A DNA stretch of 64,000 nt, taken from contig CAVHYP010000003.1 in NCBI GenBank assembly GCA_963640465.1, forward strand, positions 23,248 through 87,247, written 5' to 3'. The notes beneath the pieces are model-generated. The model made no database searches and was not told the origin of the DNA. It worked only from the letters and a program-made list of their open reading frames with translations. Below are positions 49,831-58,745 of this stretch, piece by piece. The position numbers were made by a program, and so were the translations under genes. The stretch is from Colivivens sp963640465. Lineage in GTDB: Bacteria > Bacteroidota > Bacteroidia > Bacteroidales > Bacteroidaceae. The stretch's first letter is position 1; each line of letters begins with the position of its first letter.

Positions 49831-51948
49831 ATGGCTAAACGTGATTTGCATTTGACGCGTAATATCGGTATCATGGCGCACATCGATGCGGGCAAGACAA
49901 CCACTTCTGAGCGTATCCTGTACTACACTGGATTGACCCACAAGATTGGTGAGGTTCATGACGGTGCTGCTACAATGGACTGGATGGCACAGGAGCAGGA
50001 ACGCGGTATCACTATCACTTCTGCGGCAACTACTACGTTCTGGAATTGGAACAACGACAAGTATAAAATCAACTTGATTGATACTCCGGGACACGTTGAC
50101 TTCACTGCAGAGGTTGAACGTTCGCTCCGTGTGCTTGATGGTGCTGTTGCTGCATACTGTGCAGTAGGTGGTGTTGAACCACAGTCTGAAACTGTATGGC
50201 GTCAGGCAGACAAATATAATGTACCTCGTATTGGATACGTGAACAAGATGGACCGTTCGGGTGCAGACTTCTTCGAGGTGGTTCGCCAGATGAAGGAAGT
50301 ACTCGGCGCAAGACCTTGCCCAATCGTAATCCCAGTCGGTGCTGAGGAGACATTCAAGGGTGTTGTTGATCTTATCAAGATGAAGGCAATCCTTTGGCAT
50401 GACGAGACAATGGGTGCTGAATATGAGGTAGACGATATCCCGGCAGATTTGCAGGCTGAAGCTGACGAATGGAGAGACAAACTCCTTGAACTCGCTTCAG
50501 AGTTTGATGAGGCTCTCATGGAGAAGTACTTCGATGATCCTTCAACAATTACTGAAGAAGAAATCATCGCTGCAATACGAAAGGGAACAGTCAGCATGGA
50601 AATCACTCCAATGCTTTGCGGTTCTTCATTCAAGAACAAGGGTGTTCAGACATTGCTCGACTATGTGTGCGCTTTCCTTCCTTCACCACTCGATACTCCA
50701 AACGTTGTTGGTACAAATCCATCAACCAAGGAAGAGGAAGACCGTAAGCCGGACGAGGCAGAAAAGACATCTGCTCTTGCATTCAAGATTGCAACTGACC
50801 CATACGTTGGCCGTTTGACTTTCGTACGTGTTTATTCAGGTAAGATTGAAGCAGGTTCATATATTTACAACAGCCGCTCAGGTAAGAAGGAACGTATCTC
50901 ACGTCTGTTCCAGATGCACTCAAACCACCAGAACCCAGTTGATGTAATTTCAGCCGGAGACATAGGTGCAGTAGTGGGTCTGAAGGATATCCACACAGGT
51001 GATACTCTTTGTGACGAGGATGCACCAATCGTGTTGGAGTCAATGGACTTCCCAGAACCGGTTATCGGTATTGCAGTTGAGCCAAAGACTCAGAAGGACC
51101 TTGACAAACTTTCAGTAGGTCTTGCAAAACTTGCAGAAGAAGACCCGACATTCACGGTTCGTACCGACGAGCAGAGTGGACAGACTGTCATCTCTGGTAT
51201 GGGTGAGCTTCACCTCGATATCATCATCGACCGTCTGAAGCGTGAGTTCAAGGTTGAGTGTAACCAAGGTAAGCCGCAGGTTAACTATAAGGAAGCAATC
51301 ACCAAGAGTGTCAACCTCCGCGAGGTTTACAAGAAACAGTCAGGTGGTCGTGGTAAGTTTGCCGATATCATCGTTGAGGTTGGACCAGTTGATGAAGACT
51401 TCAAGGAAGGTGGACTTCAGTTTATCGATGAAGTCAAGGGTGGTAACATCCCTAAGGAATTCATCCCGTCAGTACAGAAAGGATTTACCAATGCAATGGC
51501 AAACGGTATTCTTGGTGGATTCCCAATGGATTCACTGAAAGTGCGTTTGATTGATGGTTCATTCCATCCAGTAGACTCCGACCAGCTTTCATTCGAAATC
51601 TGTGCATTGCAGGCATATAAGAATGCATGCGCTCAGGCTAAGCCAGTTCTGATGGAGCCTATCATGAAATTGGAAGTCGTAACTCCAGAAGAGAACATGG
51701 GTGATGTCATCGGTGACTTGAACAAGCGTCGTGGACAGGTTGAAGGAATGGATACAAGCCGTTCGGGTGCAAGAATCGTGAAGGCAATGGTTCCGCTGTC
51801 AGAGATGTTTGGATACGTAACAGCTCTGCGTACTATCACTTCAGGTCGTGCAACATCAACAATGTCTTATGACCACCATGCTCCAGTATCAAGTTCTGTC
51901 GCAAAGGCAGTTCTTCAGGAGTGCGGAGGTAGAGCAGATCTCGTATAA
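49831..51948 (+). CDS. fusA: Elongation factor G
   Basis: Translocation GTPase, 705 residues, five domains. Seen: P-loop AHIDAGKT at 16-23, switch I region ERGITITSAATT, DTPGH at 84-88, NKMD at 138-141, domain III GMGELHLDIIIDRLKREF, and domain V TSGRATSTMSYDHHAPV. It lies between rpsG and rpsJ. Bacteroidota often carry a second fusA copy elsewhere; this one is the canonical copy by location. Confidence 0.98.
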   Translation: MAKRDLHLTRNIGIMAHIDAGKTTTSERILYYTGLTHKIGEVHDGAATMDWMAQEQERGITITSAATTTFWNWNNDKYKINLIDTPGHVDFTAEVERSLRVLDGAVAAYCAVGGVEPQSETVWRQADKYNVPRIGYVNKMDRSGADFFEVVRQMKEVLGARPCPIVIPVGAEETFKGVVDLIKMKAILWHDETMGAEYEVDDIPADLQAEADEWRDKLLELASEFDEALMEKYFDDPSTITEEEIIAAIRKGTVSMEITPMLCGSSFKNKGVQTLLDYVCAFLPSPLDTPNVVGTNPSTKEEEDRKPDEAEKTSALAFKIATDPYVGRLTFVRVYSGKIEAGSYIYNSRSGKKERISRLFQMHSNHQNPVDVISAGDIGAVVGLKDIHTGDTLCDEDAPIVLESMDFPEPVIGIAVEPKTQKDLDKLSVGLAKLAEEDPTFTVRTDEQSGQTVISGMGELHLDIIIDRLKREFKVECNQGKPQVNYKEAITKSVNLREVYKKQSGGRGKFADIIVEVGPVDEDFKEGGLQFIDEVKGGNIPKEFIPSVQKGFTNAMANGILGGFPMDSLKVRLIDGSFHPVDSDQLSFEICALQAYKNACAQAKPVLMEPIMKLEVVTPEENMGDVIGDLNKRRGQVEGMDTSRSGARIVKAMVPLSEMFGYVTALRTITSGRATSTMSYDHHAPVSSSVAKAVLQECGGRADLV

Positions 51949-51962
51949 ATAATAATAAAAAA

Positions 51963-51994
51963 GTGCGGGCTAGCAAACGACTCTTAGTCCGCAC
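51963..51994 (+). promoter_or_regulatory. Hairpin between fusA and rpsJ
   Basis: GTGCGGGCTA (51963-51972) pairs with TAGTCCGCAC (51985-51994): 10 base pairs with one G-T wobble and a 12-base loop, 15 bases after the fusA stop and 37 before rpsJ. It lacks a T tract downstream. Candidate for a processing, attenuation or protein-binding site. Confidence 0.5.
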
Positions 51995-52030
51995 ATTATC
52001 ATAAACAGTAATTAAAAACAAACAAAAACA

Positions 52031-52336
52031 ATGAGTCAGAAGATTAGAATCAAGCTGAAATCCTACGACCACAATTTGGTGGACAAGTCGGCCGAGAAGA
52101 TCGTTAAGACAGTAAAGGCAACAGACGCTACAGTTAGTGGTCCTATTCCATTGCCAACTCGCAAGCGTATTTTTACAGTCAACAGAAGTACATTCGTAAA
52201 CAAAAAGTCTCGTGAGCAGTTCGAGCTCAACACATACAAGAGACTTATTGATATCTACGATGCCACTCCAAAGACAGTAGATTCACTTATGAAGCTGGAA
52301 TTGCCAAGCGGTGTAGAAGTAGAGATTAAGGTATAG
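52031..52336 (+). CDS. rpsJ: 30S ribosomal protein S10
   Basis: 101 residues; head protein of the 30S subunit and, as NusE, part of transcription antitermination. Seen: IRIKLKSYDHNLVDKSAEKIV and GPIPLPTRKRIFTVNRS. Opens the S10 operon. Confidence 0.98.
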   Translation: MSQKIRIKLKSYDHNLVDKSAEKIVKTVKATDATVSGPIPLPTRKRIFTVNRSTFVNKKSREQFELNTYKRLIDIYDATPKTVDSLMKLELPSGVEVEIKV

Positions 52337-52365
52337 TATCAGAGAACAATTAAATAAATTAAGAA

Positions 52366-52980
52366 ATGCCAGGATTATTAGGAAAGAAAATCGGAATGAC
52401 ATCCGTTTTCAGTGCTGATGGTAAGAATCTTCCATGCACTGTTATCGAAGTAGGTCCTTGTGTTGTAACCCAGGTTAAGACTGTAGAGAAAGACGGTTAT
52501 GCAGCTGTTCAGCTCGGCTTTCAGGAAGCAAAGGAAAAGAACACCTCAAAACCAATGATGGGCCATTTCCAGAAAGCAGGTACAACACCAAAGAGACACT
52601 TGGCCGAGTTCGCATTTGATGAGGAACACAACCTTGGAGATGTAATTACGGTAGAACTCTTCAACGATGCCACTTATGTAGATGTTGTTGGAACATCAAA
52701 GGGTAAGGGCTTTCAAGGAGTTGTGAAACGCCACGGATTCGGTGGTGTAGGTCAGGCTACTCATGGTCAGGATGACCGTTTGCGCAAGCCAGGTTCAATC
52801 GGCGCTTGTGCCACTCCGTCTCGTGTATTCAAGAACTTGAGAATGGGTGGTCAGATGGGTAATGTGCAGGTAACTACACACAACCTCCAGGTGATTAAAG
52901 TTATTCCAGAACACAACCTTCTTCTTCTGAAGGGTTCAGTTCCGGGATGTAAAGGTTCAATCGTAACAATCAAGAAGTAA
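52366..52980 (+). CDS. rplC: 50S ribosomal protein L3
   Basis: 204 residues; an early-binding 23S protein reaching the peptidyl transferase centre. Seen: MPGLLGKKIGMTSVFSADGK, GFQGVVKRHGFGG and the loop GSIGACATPSRVFKNLRMGG. Its stop TAA shares a base with the rplD ATG, giving coupling. Confidence 0.98.
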   Translation: MPGLLGKKIGMTSVFSADGKNLPCTVIEVGPCVVTQVKTVEKDGYAAVQLGFQEAKEKNTSKPMMGHFQKAGTTPKRHLAEFAFDEEHNLGDVITVELFNDATYVDVVGTSKGKGFQGVVKRHGFGGVGQATHGQDDRLRKPGSIGACATPSRVFKNLRMGGQMGNVQVTTHNLQVIKVIPEHNLLLLKGSVPGCKGSIVTIKK

Positions 52981-53609
52981 TGGAAGTTTCAGTTTTAAAC
53001 ATTAAAGGTCAAGAGACTGGTAAGAAGGTTGAATTGAATGACGCTATCTTCGGAATTGAACCTAACGACCACGTTATCTATCTTGCAGTTAATCAGTATT
53101 TGGCTGCACAGCGTCAGGGTACACACAAGTCAAAGGAAAGAAGTGAGATTACAGGCTCAACTCGCAAGCTCATCCGTCAGAAAGGCGGCGGCGGTGCACG
53201 TCGTGGTGACATCAAGTCTCCAGTGCTGAGAGGCGGTGGTCGCGTGTTCGGTCCAAGACCACGTGACTATTGGTTCAAGCTTAATAAGAAGGTCAAGAAT
53301 CTTGCTCGTAAAAGTGCTTTGACATACAAGGCTCAGCAGAATGCAATCATTGTAGTGGAAGACTTCGATTTCGAAGCTCCAAAGACAAAAACCTTCGTTG
53401 AATTGCAGAAAAATCTTAAGGTAGAAGGAAAAAAGTTGCTTCTTGTTTTGCCAGGTAATAATAAAAACGTATATTTGTCGGCTCGTAATATTCAGCGTGT
53501 TGAAATCGCGACTGCCAGTGCACTCAATACATATAATGTGATGAATGCAAACGTGCTTGTTGTGACAGAAAATGCACTGAAGTTGGTTGACGAAACTTTT
53601 AACAAGTAA
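52980..53609 (+). CDS. rplD: 50S ribosomal protein L4
   Basis: 209 residues; lines the exit tunnel. Seen: the extended loop TRKLIRQKGGGGARRGDIKSP and the conserved GGRVFGPRPRDYWFKLNKK. In other phyla L4 autoregulates the S10 operon; no such leader is identified here. It starts on the last base of rplC. Confidence 0.98.
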   Translation: MEVSVLNIKGQETGKKVELNDAIFGIEPNDHVIYLAVNQYLAAQRQGTHKSKERSEITGSTRKLIRQKGGGGARRGDIKSPVLRGGGRVFGPRPRDYWFKLNKKVKNLARKSALTYKAQQNAIIVVEDFDFEAPKTKTFVELQKNLKVEGKKLLLVLPGNNKNVYLSARNIQRVEIATASALNTYNVMNANVLVVTENALKLVDETFNK

Positions 53610-53614
53610 GGAGG
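53608..53614 (+). promoter_or_regulatory. Strong Shine-Dalgarno sequence of rplW
   Basis: AAGGAGG overlapping the rplD stop codon, 6 bases before the rplW ATG. Canonical sequence and spacing, unlike most genes in this window. Confidence 0.8.
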
Positions 53615-53620
53615 TACAAT

Positions 53621-53914
53621 ATGGCATATATTATTAAACCATTGGTAACAGAGAAGATGACAACTGTATCAGAGAAGCAGAACAACAAGTTCGGCTTCAT
53701 TGTGCATCCTAAGGCCAATAAGATCGAGATTCAAAAAGAAGTAGAAGCAAAGTATAATGTAAATGTAGTTTCAGTTAACACCATCAAGTACGCTGGCAAG
53801 CGTAAGAGCCGTTACACACGTGCAGGTGTTATCAAGGGACAGACAGACGCTTTCAAGAAAGCTATTGTCACCCTTAAGGAAGGTGAGACTATCGATTTCT
53901 TTAGTAACATTTAA
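53621..53914 (+). CDS. rplW: 50S ribosomal protein L23
   Basis: 97 residues; sits at the tunnel exit and is a docking point for chaperones and the SRP. Seen: IIKPLVTEKMTTVSEKQNNKFGF, VEAKYNVNVVSVNTIKYAGK and YTRAGVIKGQTDAFKKAIVTL in part. Confidence 0.97.
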   Translation: MAYIIKPLVTEKMTTVSEKQNNKFGFIVHPKANKIEIQKEVEAKYNVNVVSVNTIKYAGKRKSRYTRAGVIKGQTDAFKKAIVTLKEGETIDFFSNI

Positions 53915-53921
53915 TTGAAAA

Positions 53922-54746
53922 ATGGGTATTCGTAAATTTAGACCAACTACTCCAGGTCAAAGACACAAAGCTATTGGTACTTTTGATGATGTTACTACAT
54001 CAGTACCAGAAAAGTCTCTTGTATTCGGTAAGAAAAGTACAGGTGGACGTAACAACTACGGAAAGATGACTGTTCGTTACAGAGGCGGCGGTCACAAGAA
54101 ACTTGTTCGTATTATCGACTTCAAGAGAGACAAAGATGGAATCCCAGCTGTTGTCAAGACAATCGAGTATGATCCAAACAGATCAGCTCGTATTGCACTT
54201 CTGTTCTATGCAGATGGTGAAAAACGTTACATCGTTGCTCCAAATGGATTACAGGTAGGCTCTACTCTGATGTCTGGTGACAATGCAGCTCCAGACCTCG
54301 GAAACACCCTCCCTCTCCAGAACATTCCAGTCGGTACTGTCATCCACAATATCGAGATTCGTCCTGGACAGGGTGCCAAGATGGTTAGATCCGCTGGTAA
54401 TTTTGCTCAGTTGACTTCACGTGAAGGTCGCTATTGCGTAATCAAGTTACCTTCTGGTGAAATTAGAAAAATTCTTTCAGTATGTCGTGCTACAATCGGT
54501 AGTGTAAGCAATTCTGACCACGCACTTGAGTCTTCAGGTAAGGCAGGTCGCTCACGCTGGTTAGGACGCCGTCCTCACAACCGTGGTGTTGTTATGAACC
54601 CACACGATCACCCAATGGGTGGTGGTGAAGGCCGTCAGTCAGGAGGTCACCCACGTTCACGCAACGGTTTGTACTCTAAGGGACTCAAGACACGTGCTCC
54701 TAAGAAGGGATCAAACAAGTACATTATTGAAAGACGTAAGAAGTAA
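53922..54746 (+). CDS. rplB: 50S ribosomal protein L2
   Basis: 274 residues; needed for subunit association and peptidyl transfer. Seen: RKFRPTTPGQRHKAIGTFDD, GRNNYGKMTVRYRGGGHKK and the C-terminal MNPHDHPMGGGEGRQSGGHP with the conserved histidine near the active centre. Confidence 0.98.
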   Translation: MGIRKFRPTTPGQRHKAIGTFDDVTTSVPEKSLVFGKKSTGGRNNYGKMTVRYRGGGHKKLVRIIDFKRDKDGIPAVVKTIEYDPNRSARIALLFYADGEKRYIVAPNGLQVGSTLMSGDNAAPDLGNTLPLQNIPVGTVIHNIEIRPGQGAKMVRSAGNFAQLTSREGRYCVIKLPSGEIRKILSVCRATIGSVSNSDHALESSGKAGRSRWLGRRPHNRGVVMNPHDHPMGGGEGRQSGGHPRSRNGLYSKGLKTRAPKKGSNKYIIERRKK

Positions 54747-54766
54747 TAAAGTTAACTAAGTAGAAT

Positions 54767-55036
54767 ATGAGTCGATCATTAAAAAAAGGTCCATATATTA
54801 ACGTCAAACTCGAAAAGAAAGTTCTCGCAATGAACGAGAGCGGCAAGAAAAGCGTTATTAAATCTTGGGCAAGAGCTTCAATGATTTCCCCTGATTTCGT
54901 GGGTCATACTATTGCAGTTCATAACGGTAACAAATTCATCCCTGTTTATATTACTGAGAATATGGTAGGTCACAAGCTTGGAGAGTTTGCACTTACACGT
55001 ACTTTCCGCGGTCACGCAGGTAACAGAAAGAAGTAA
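54767..55036 (+). CDS. rpsS: 30S ribosomal protein S19
   Basis: 89 residues; head protein contacting S13 and the A-site finger. Seen: MSRSLKKGPYINVKLEKKV, SWARASMISPDFVGHTIAVH and GEFALTRTFRGHAGNRKK. Confidence 0.98.
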   Translation: MSRSLKKGPYINVKLEKKVLAMNESGKKSVIKSWARASMISPDFVGHTIAVHNGNKFIPVYITENMVGHKLGEFALTRTFRGHAGNRKK

Positions 55037-55066
55037 ACAGTTATTTGAAATAAAGAAAATTATATA

Positions 55067-55471
55067 ATGGGATCAAGAAAGAAAATAATGGCCAATAAAC
55101 AAAAGGAGGCCAGAAAGACTACCTACTTTGCTAGGCTTTGCAACGTTCCTTCATCTCCTCGCAAGATGCGCTATGTGGCAGATCTTGTGAGAGGCATGGA
55201 AGTTGGAAAGGCTTTGGCTACTCTTAAATTCTGCTCAAAGGATGCTTCAAATGATCTCGAGAAGTTGGTACGCTCTGCAATTGCCAACTGGGAGCAGAAG
55301 AATGAAAGAAAAGCTGAGAATGGCGAATTGTTTATCACACGAATCTTCGTTGATGAAGGCGCAACCCTCAAACGCATGAGACCTGCTCCACAGGGACGTG
55401 GATACAGAATTCGTAAGCGCTCTAATCATGTTACAGTATTTGTGGACACTAAAACTAATGGAGAGAATTGA
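55067..55471 (+). CDS. rplV: 50S ribosomal protein L22
   Basis: 134 residues; its loop forms part of the exit-tunnel constriction. The start MGSRKKIMANKQKEARKT is kept because relatives in this phylum begin MGxRKK. Seen: NVPSSPRKMRYVADLVRGM and the tunnel loop LKRMRPAPQGRGYRIRKRSN. Confidence 0.97.
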   Translation: MGSRKKIMANKQKEARKTTYFARLCNVPSSPRKMRYVADLVRGMEVGKALATLKFCSKDASNDLEKLVRSAIANWEQKNERKAENGELFITRIFVDEGATLKRMRPAPQGRGYRIRKRSNHVTVFVDTKTNGEN

Positions 55472-55473
55472 TT

Positions 55474-56193
55474 ATGGGACAGAAATGTAATCCAATAAGT
55501 AACCGTCTCGGAATTGTCAGAGGCTGGGATTCAAACTGGTTTGGAGGTAAGAATTTCGGTGACAATATCCTTGAGGATAGTAAGATCCGCAAATATCTCA
55601 ACGCACGTCTTGCTAAGGCAAGCGTTTCAAAAATAGTAATTGAACGTACACTGAAGCTTGTTACAATCACCGTTTGCACTGCCAGACCAGGTATCATCAT
55701 CGGTAAGGGTGGCCAGGAAGTTGACAAGCTCAAGGAGGAACTCAAGAAGTTGACTGACAAAGACGTTCAGATCAATATTTTTGAAGTAAAGCGCCCAGAA
55801 CTTGACGCAGTAATCGTAGCAAACAACATTGCACGCCAGATTGAAGGTAAGATTGCCTATCGTCGTGCAGTCAAGACTGCCATTACCAATACAATGCGTT
55901 CAGGTGCAGAAGGTATCAAAGTCCAGATTTCTGGCCGTTTGAATGGTGCGGAAATGTCTCGTTCAGAAATGTATAAGGAAGGAAGAACTCCACTCCATAC
56001 ACTTCGTGCGGATATCGACTATTGTCTTGCTGAGGCACTGACTAAGGTCGGTTTGCTCGGCATTAAAGTGTGGATATGCCGTGGTGAGGTATTTGGCAAG
56101 AAAGACTTGTCACCTAACTTCACTCAGACAAAAGAGGCAGGCCGTAACAACAACGGAGGAAGAAAGTTCAGAAACAAGAAGTCTAACCGTTAA
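55474..56193 (+). CDS. rpsC: 30S ribosomal protein S3
   Basis: 239 residues; part of the mRNA entry channel and helicase. The ATG at 55474 (MGQKCNPISNRLGIVRGW) is chosen over a TTG two codons upstream. It begins 3 bases after the rplV stop. Seen: KH-domain GKGGQEVDKLKEELKKL and IDYCLAEALTKVGLLGIKVW in part. Confidence 0.98.
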   Translation: MGQKCNPISNRLGIVRGWDSNWFGGKNFGDNILEDSKIRKYLNARLAKASVSKIVIERTLKLVTITVCTARPGIIIGKGGQEVDKLKEELKKLTDKDVQINIFEVKRPELDAVIVANNIARQIEGKIAYRRAVKTAITNTMRSGAEGIKVQISGRLNGAEMSRSEMYKEGRTPLHTLRADIDYCLAEALTKVGLLGIKVWICRGEVFGKKDLSPNFTQTKEAGRNNNGGRKFRNKKSNR

Positions 56194-56204
56194 ATTCGTG
56201 GAAC

Positions 56205-56655
56205 ATGTTACAGCCTAAAAGACAGAAATATAGAAGACCGCAAAAAGGCCGCGGTCGTTTGAAAGGTGTTTCTCACAGAGGAACAGAACTTTCATTTGGA
56301 AGTTTTGGAATTAAAGCGTTACAAACACGTTGGATTTCAGCTCAACAGATTGAAGCTGCCCGTGTTGCAATAACTCGTTATATGCAGCGTCAGGGACAAG
56401 TTTGGATTCGAATCTTCCCTGATAAACCAATCACTAAGAAACCGGCAGACGTCCGAATGGGTAAAGGAAAGGGAGACCCATACAAGTATGTTTTCCCAGC
56501 TAAGCCTGGACGCATCCTCTTCGAGGTNNNNNNNNNNCTTCGAGGTTGGAGGTGTTTCTTATGAGATTGCAAAGGAGGCTCTTCGCCTTGGTGCACAGAA
56601 ACTCCCGACTACAACTAAGTTTATTGTAAGACGTGATTACGACAAAAACGCTTGA
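56205..56655 (+). CDS. rplP: 50S ribosomal protein L16 (interrupted by an assembly gap)
   Basis: A-site tRNA-contacting protein of the 50S subunit. Seen: MLQPKRQKYRRPQKGRGR, RGTELSFGSFGIKALQ, then after the gap GGVSYEIAKEALRLGAQKLP and TTTKFIVRRDYDKNA. As written the frame breaks at 56528-56537. The nine bases before the N run (cttcgaggt) are repeated right after it. Removing the N run and one copy (19 bases) restores RILFEVGGVSYE in frame and a normal 143-residue protein. The break is therefore an assembly artefact, not a mutation. Confidence 0.95.
56528..56537. other. Run of 10 N in rplP
   Basis: Flanked on both sides by cttcgaggt (56519-56527 and 56538-56546), as expected where two overlapping contigs were joined with a fixed spacer. 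Confidence 0.97.
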
Positions 56656-56660
56656 GAATT

Positions 56661-56855
56661 ATGAAAATTGCAGAGATAAGAGAATTAACAACTGCCGAGC
56701 TTACAGAACGTATTGAGGCAGAGGTAGCGAACTACACAAATTTGAAGTTCAACCACCATATTTCTCCTGTAGAGGATCATTCACAGATTAAGAAGCTTCG
56801 TCGTGATATAGCTCGCATGAAAGGCGAGCTCCGTCAGAGAGAACTTAACAAATAA
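56661..56855 (+). CDS. rpmC: 50S ribosomal protein L29
   Basis: 64 residues; small two-helix protein at the tunnel exit. The ATG at 56661 (MKIAEIRELTTAEL) is used; a TTG upstream inside rplP is unlikely. Seen: KFNHHISPVEDHSQIKKLRR and DIARMKGELRQRE. Confidence 0.96.
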   Translation: MKIAEIRELTTAELTERIEAEVANYTNLKFNHHISPVEDHSQIKKLRRDIARMKGELRQRELNK

Positions 56856-56867
56856 AATTGTATCTAC

Positions 56868-57125
56868 ATGGAAGATAGAAATTTAAGAAAGCAAAGAACG
56901 GGTGTTGTAATTAGCAACAAGATGGACAAGACAATCGTAGTTGCCGCTAAGTTCAAGGAGAAGCACCCTATTTATGGTAAGTTTGTCAGCAAGACGAAGA
57001 AGTACCATGCTCACGACGAGAAGAATGAGTGCAATGTAGGCGATACAGTACTGATAATGGAAACTCGTCCTTTGAGCAAAACAAAGAGATGGAGATTAGT
57101 TAATATCGTAGAAAGAGCTAAGTAA
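56868..57125 (+). CDS. rpsQ: 30S ribosomal protein S17
   Basis: 85 residues; OB-fold primary binder of 16S rRNA. Seen: RNLRKQRTGVVISNKMDKTI, YGKFVSKTKKYHAHDE and GDTVLIMETRPLSKTKRW. Confidence 0.98.
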   Translation: MEDRNLRKQRTGVVISNKMDKTIVVAAKFKEKHPIYGKFVSKTKKYHAHDEKNECNVGDTVLIMETRPLSKTKRWRLVNIVERAK

Positions 57126-57127
57126 TT

Positions 57128-57493
57128 ATGATACAGGTAGAATCAAAATTGACAGTTGCTGACAACAGTGGTGCACGTGAGGTACTCTGTATTCGTGTGC
57201 TTGGTGGTACTCGCCGTCGTTATGCTTCTGTTGGCGACGTGATTGTTGTCGCAGTGAAGAACGTGATTCCTTCAAGCGAGATTAAGAAGGGGGCTGTTTC
57301 AAAGGCACTCATCGTTCGTACAAAGAAGGAAATACGTCGTGCAGACGGATCTTATATCCGCTTTGATGATAATGCATGTGTTCTTCTGAGTAATACTGGT
57401 GAAATGAGAGGTAGCCGTATCTTCGGCCCTGTTGCTCGTGAACTCCGTGCTGCTAACATGAAAGTAGTTTCTTTGGCTACAGAGGTTCTTTAA
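57128..57493 (+). CDS. rplN: 50S ribosomal protein L14
   Basis: 121 residues; forms an intersubunit bridge and is the binding site of RsfS, whose gene is at 27946. Seen: MIQVESKLTVADNSGAREVL and GEMRGSRIFGPVARELR. Confidence 0.98.
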   Translation: MIQVESKLTVADNSGAREVLCIRVLGGTRRRYASVGDVIVVAVKNVIPSSEIKKGAVSKALIVRTKKEIRRADGSYIRFDDNACVLLSNTGEMRGSRIFGPVARELRAANMKVVSLATEVL

Positions 57494-57511
57494 TTTTAGA
57501 ATTAAACAGTA

Positions 57512-57829
57512 ATGAGTAAATTACATATTAAGAAAGGTGACACGGTTATCGTCAATGCCGGCAACTCAAAAGGACAGAGCGGAAAGGTCCTCTCTGTTCT
57601 GGTTGATAAGCAGCGTGCCGTTGTCGAGGGTGTTAACATTGTATCCAAAAGTACAAAGCCTAGCGCAGCACACCCACAAGGAGGTATTGTTAAGCAAGAG
57701 GCCCCAATACACATTTCTAATCTTAATGTAGTTGATCCAAAATCAGGTAAGGCTACACGCATAGGTAGAAAAATCGGGGCTAACGGCAAATTAGTTCGTT
57801 ATGCTAAAAAATCAGGGGAGGAGATTTAA
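57512..57829 (+). CDS. rplX: 50S ribosomal protein L24
   Basis: 105 residues; assembly initiator with a KOW motif (HIKKGDTVIVNAGNSKGQSG). The last codons contain a GGGGAGGAG tract that serves as Shine-Dalgarno for rplE. Its stop TAA shares a base with the rplE ATG. Confidence 0.97.
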   Translation: MSKLHIKKGDTVIVNAGNSKGQSGKVLSVLVDKQRAVVEGVNIVSKSTKPSAAHPQGGIVKQEAPIHISNLNVVDPKSGKATRIGRKIGANGKLVRYAKKSGEEI

Positions 57830-58386
57830 TGAGTACAACTGCAGGTCTTAAAAATGTATATGCAGAGCAGATTGCTCCTGCGTTGATGAAACAGTTCAAC
57901 TACTCTTCTCCTATGCAGATTCCTGTACTGAAGAAGATTGTAGTTAATCAGGGTCTTGGTATGGCCACTGCTGACAAGAAGGTAATTGAGGTAGCAATGC
58001 AAGAGATTGCACAGATCACAGGTCAGAAGCCTGTTGCTACAATGTCTAAGAAAGATATCTCAAATTTCCACCTTCGTAAGAAAATGCCAATTGGCGTTAT
58101 GGTAACTTTGCGTCATCAGAGAATGTATGAGTTCCTTGAGAAACTCATTCGCGTTTCTCTTCCTCGTATCCGCGACTTCAAGGGTATCGACAGCAAGTTC
58201 GACGGCCGTGGCAATTATACTTTGGGTATTCAAGAGCAGATTATTTTCCCGGAAATCAATATCGACCAGGTTGACAAGATTATGGGTATGAACATCACTT
58301 TTGTGACATCTGCTAAAACCGATGAAGAGGGCTATGCTCTTCTTAAGGCATTTGGTTTACCGTTTAAGGATGCTAATAATAAATAG
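57829..58386 (+). CDS. rplE: 50S ribosomal protein L5
   Basis: 185 residues; binds 5S rRNA and contacts P-site tRNA. Seen: MQIPVLKKIVVNQGLG, TMSKKDISNFHLRKKMPIG and GRGNYTLGIQEQIIFPEINI. The upstream GGGGAGGAG (57815-57823) is 5 bases before the ATG. Confidence 0.98.
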   Translation: MSTTAGLKNVYAEQIAPALMKQFNYSSPMQIPVLKKIVVNQGLGMATADKKVIEVAMQEIAQITGQKPVATMSKKDISNFHLRKKMPIGVMVTLRHQRMYEFLEKLIRVSLPRIRDFKGIDSKFDGRGNYTLGIQEQIIFPEINIDQVDKIMGMNITFVTSAKTDEEGYALLKAFGLPFKDANNK

Positions 58387-58391
58387 TTGAT

Positions 58392-58691
58392 ATGGCAAAA
58401 GAATCAATGAAGGCACGTGAGGTGAAACGTGCAAAGCTTGTCGCTAAGTATGCTGCTAAGCGTGCAGCCCTGAAAAAGATCGTAGCTACAGGAGAACCGG
58501 TTGAAGCATATGAGGCTGCTCGCAAACTGCAGGCTATCCCTGCAAATGCGAACCCAATTCGTCTCCACAACCGTTGCAAGATTACTGGACGTCCAAGAGG
58601 TTATATCCGTCAGTTCGGTATTTCTCGTATCCAGTTCCGTGAGATGGCTTCTGCTGGCTTGATTCCAGGAGTAAAGAAAGCAAGCTGGTAA
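58392..58691 (+). CDS. rpsN: 30S ribosomal protein S14 (zinc-free long form)
   Basis: 99 residues; head protein. Seen: NRCKITGRPRGYIRQFGISR and the C-terminal KKASW. It lacks the CxxC pairs of the zinc form, so it is the C-minus type. Confidence 0.98.
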   Translation: MAKESMKAREVKRAKLVAKYAAKRAALKKIVATGEPVEAYEAARKLQAIPANANPIRLHNRCKITGRPRGYIRQFGISRIQFREMASAGLIPGVKKASW

Positions 58692-58745
58692 TAGAAAATT
58701 ATTCATTTTAAATATTGTCGGGGTGTCCCGATTAATTTAAGTTTT

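Noticed and set aside
55468..55473. TTG start for rpsC (and TTG at 56652 for rpmC)
   Set aside because: Family-typical ATG starts lie two to three codons downstream.
56205..56564. rplP as a 119-residue truncated protein
   Set aside because: The truncation comes from the N run and duplicated flank; the downstream L16 sequence is intact.
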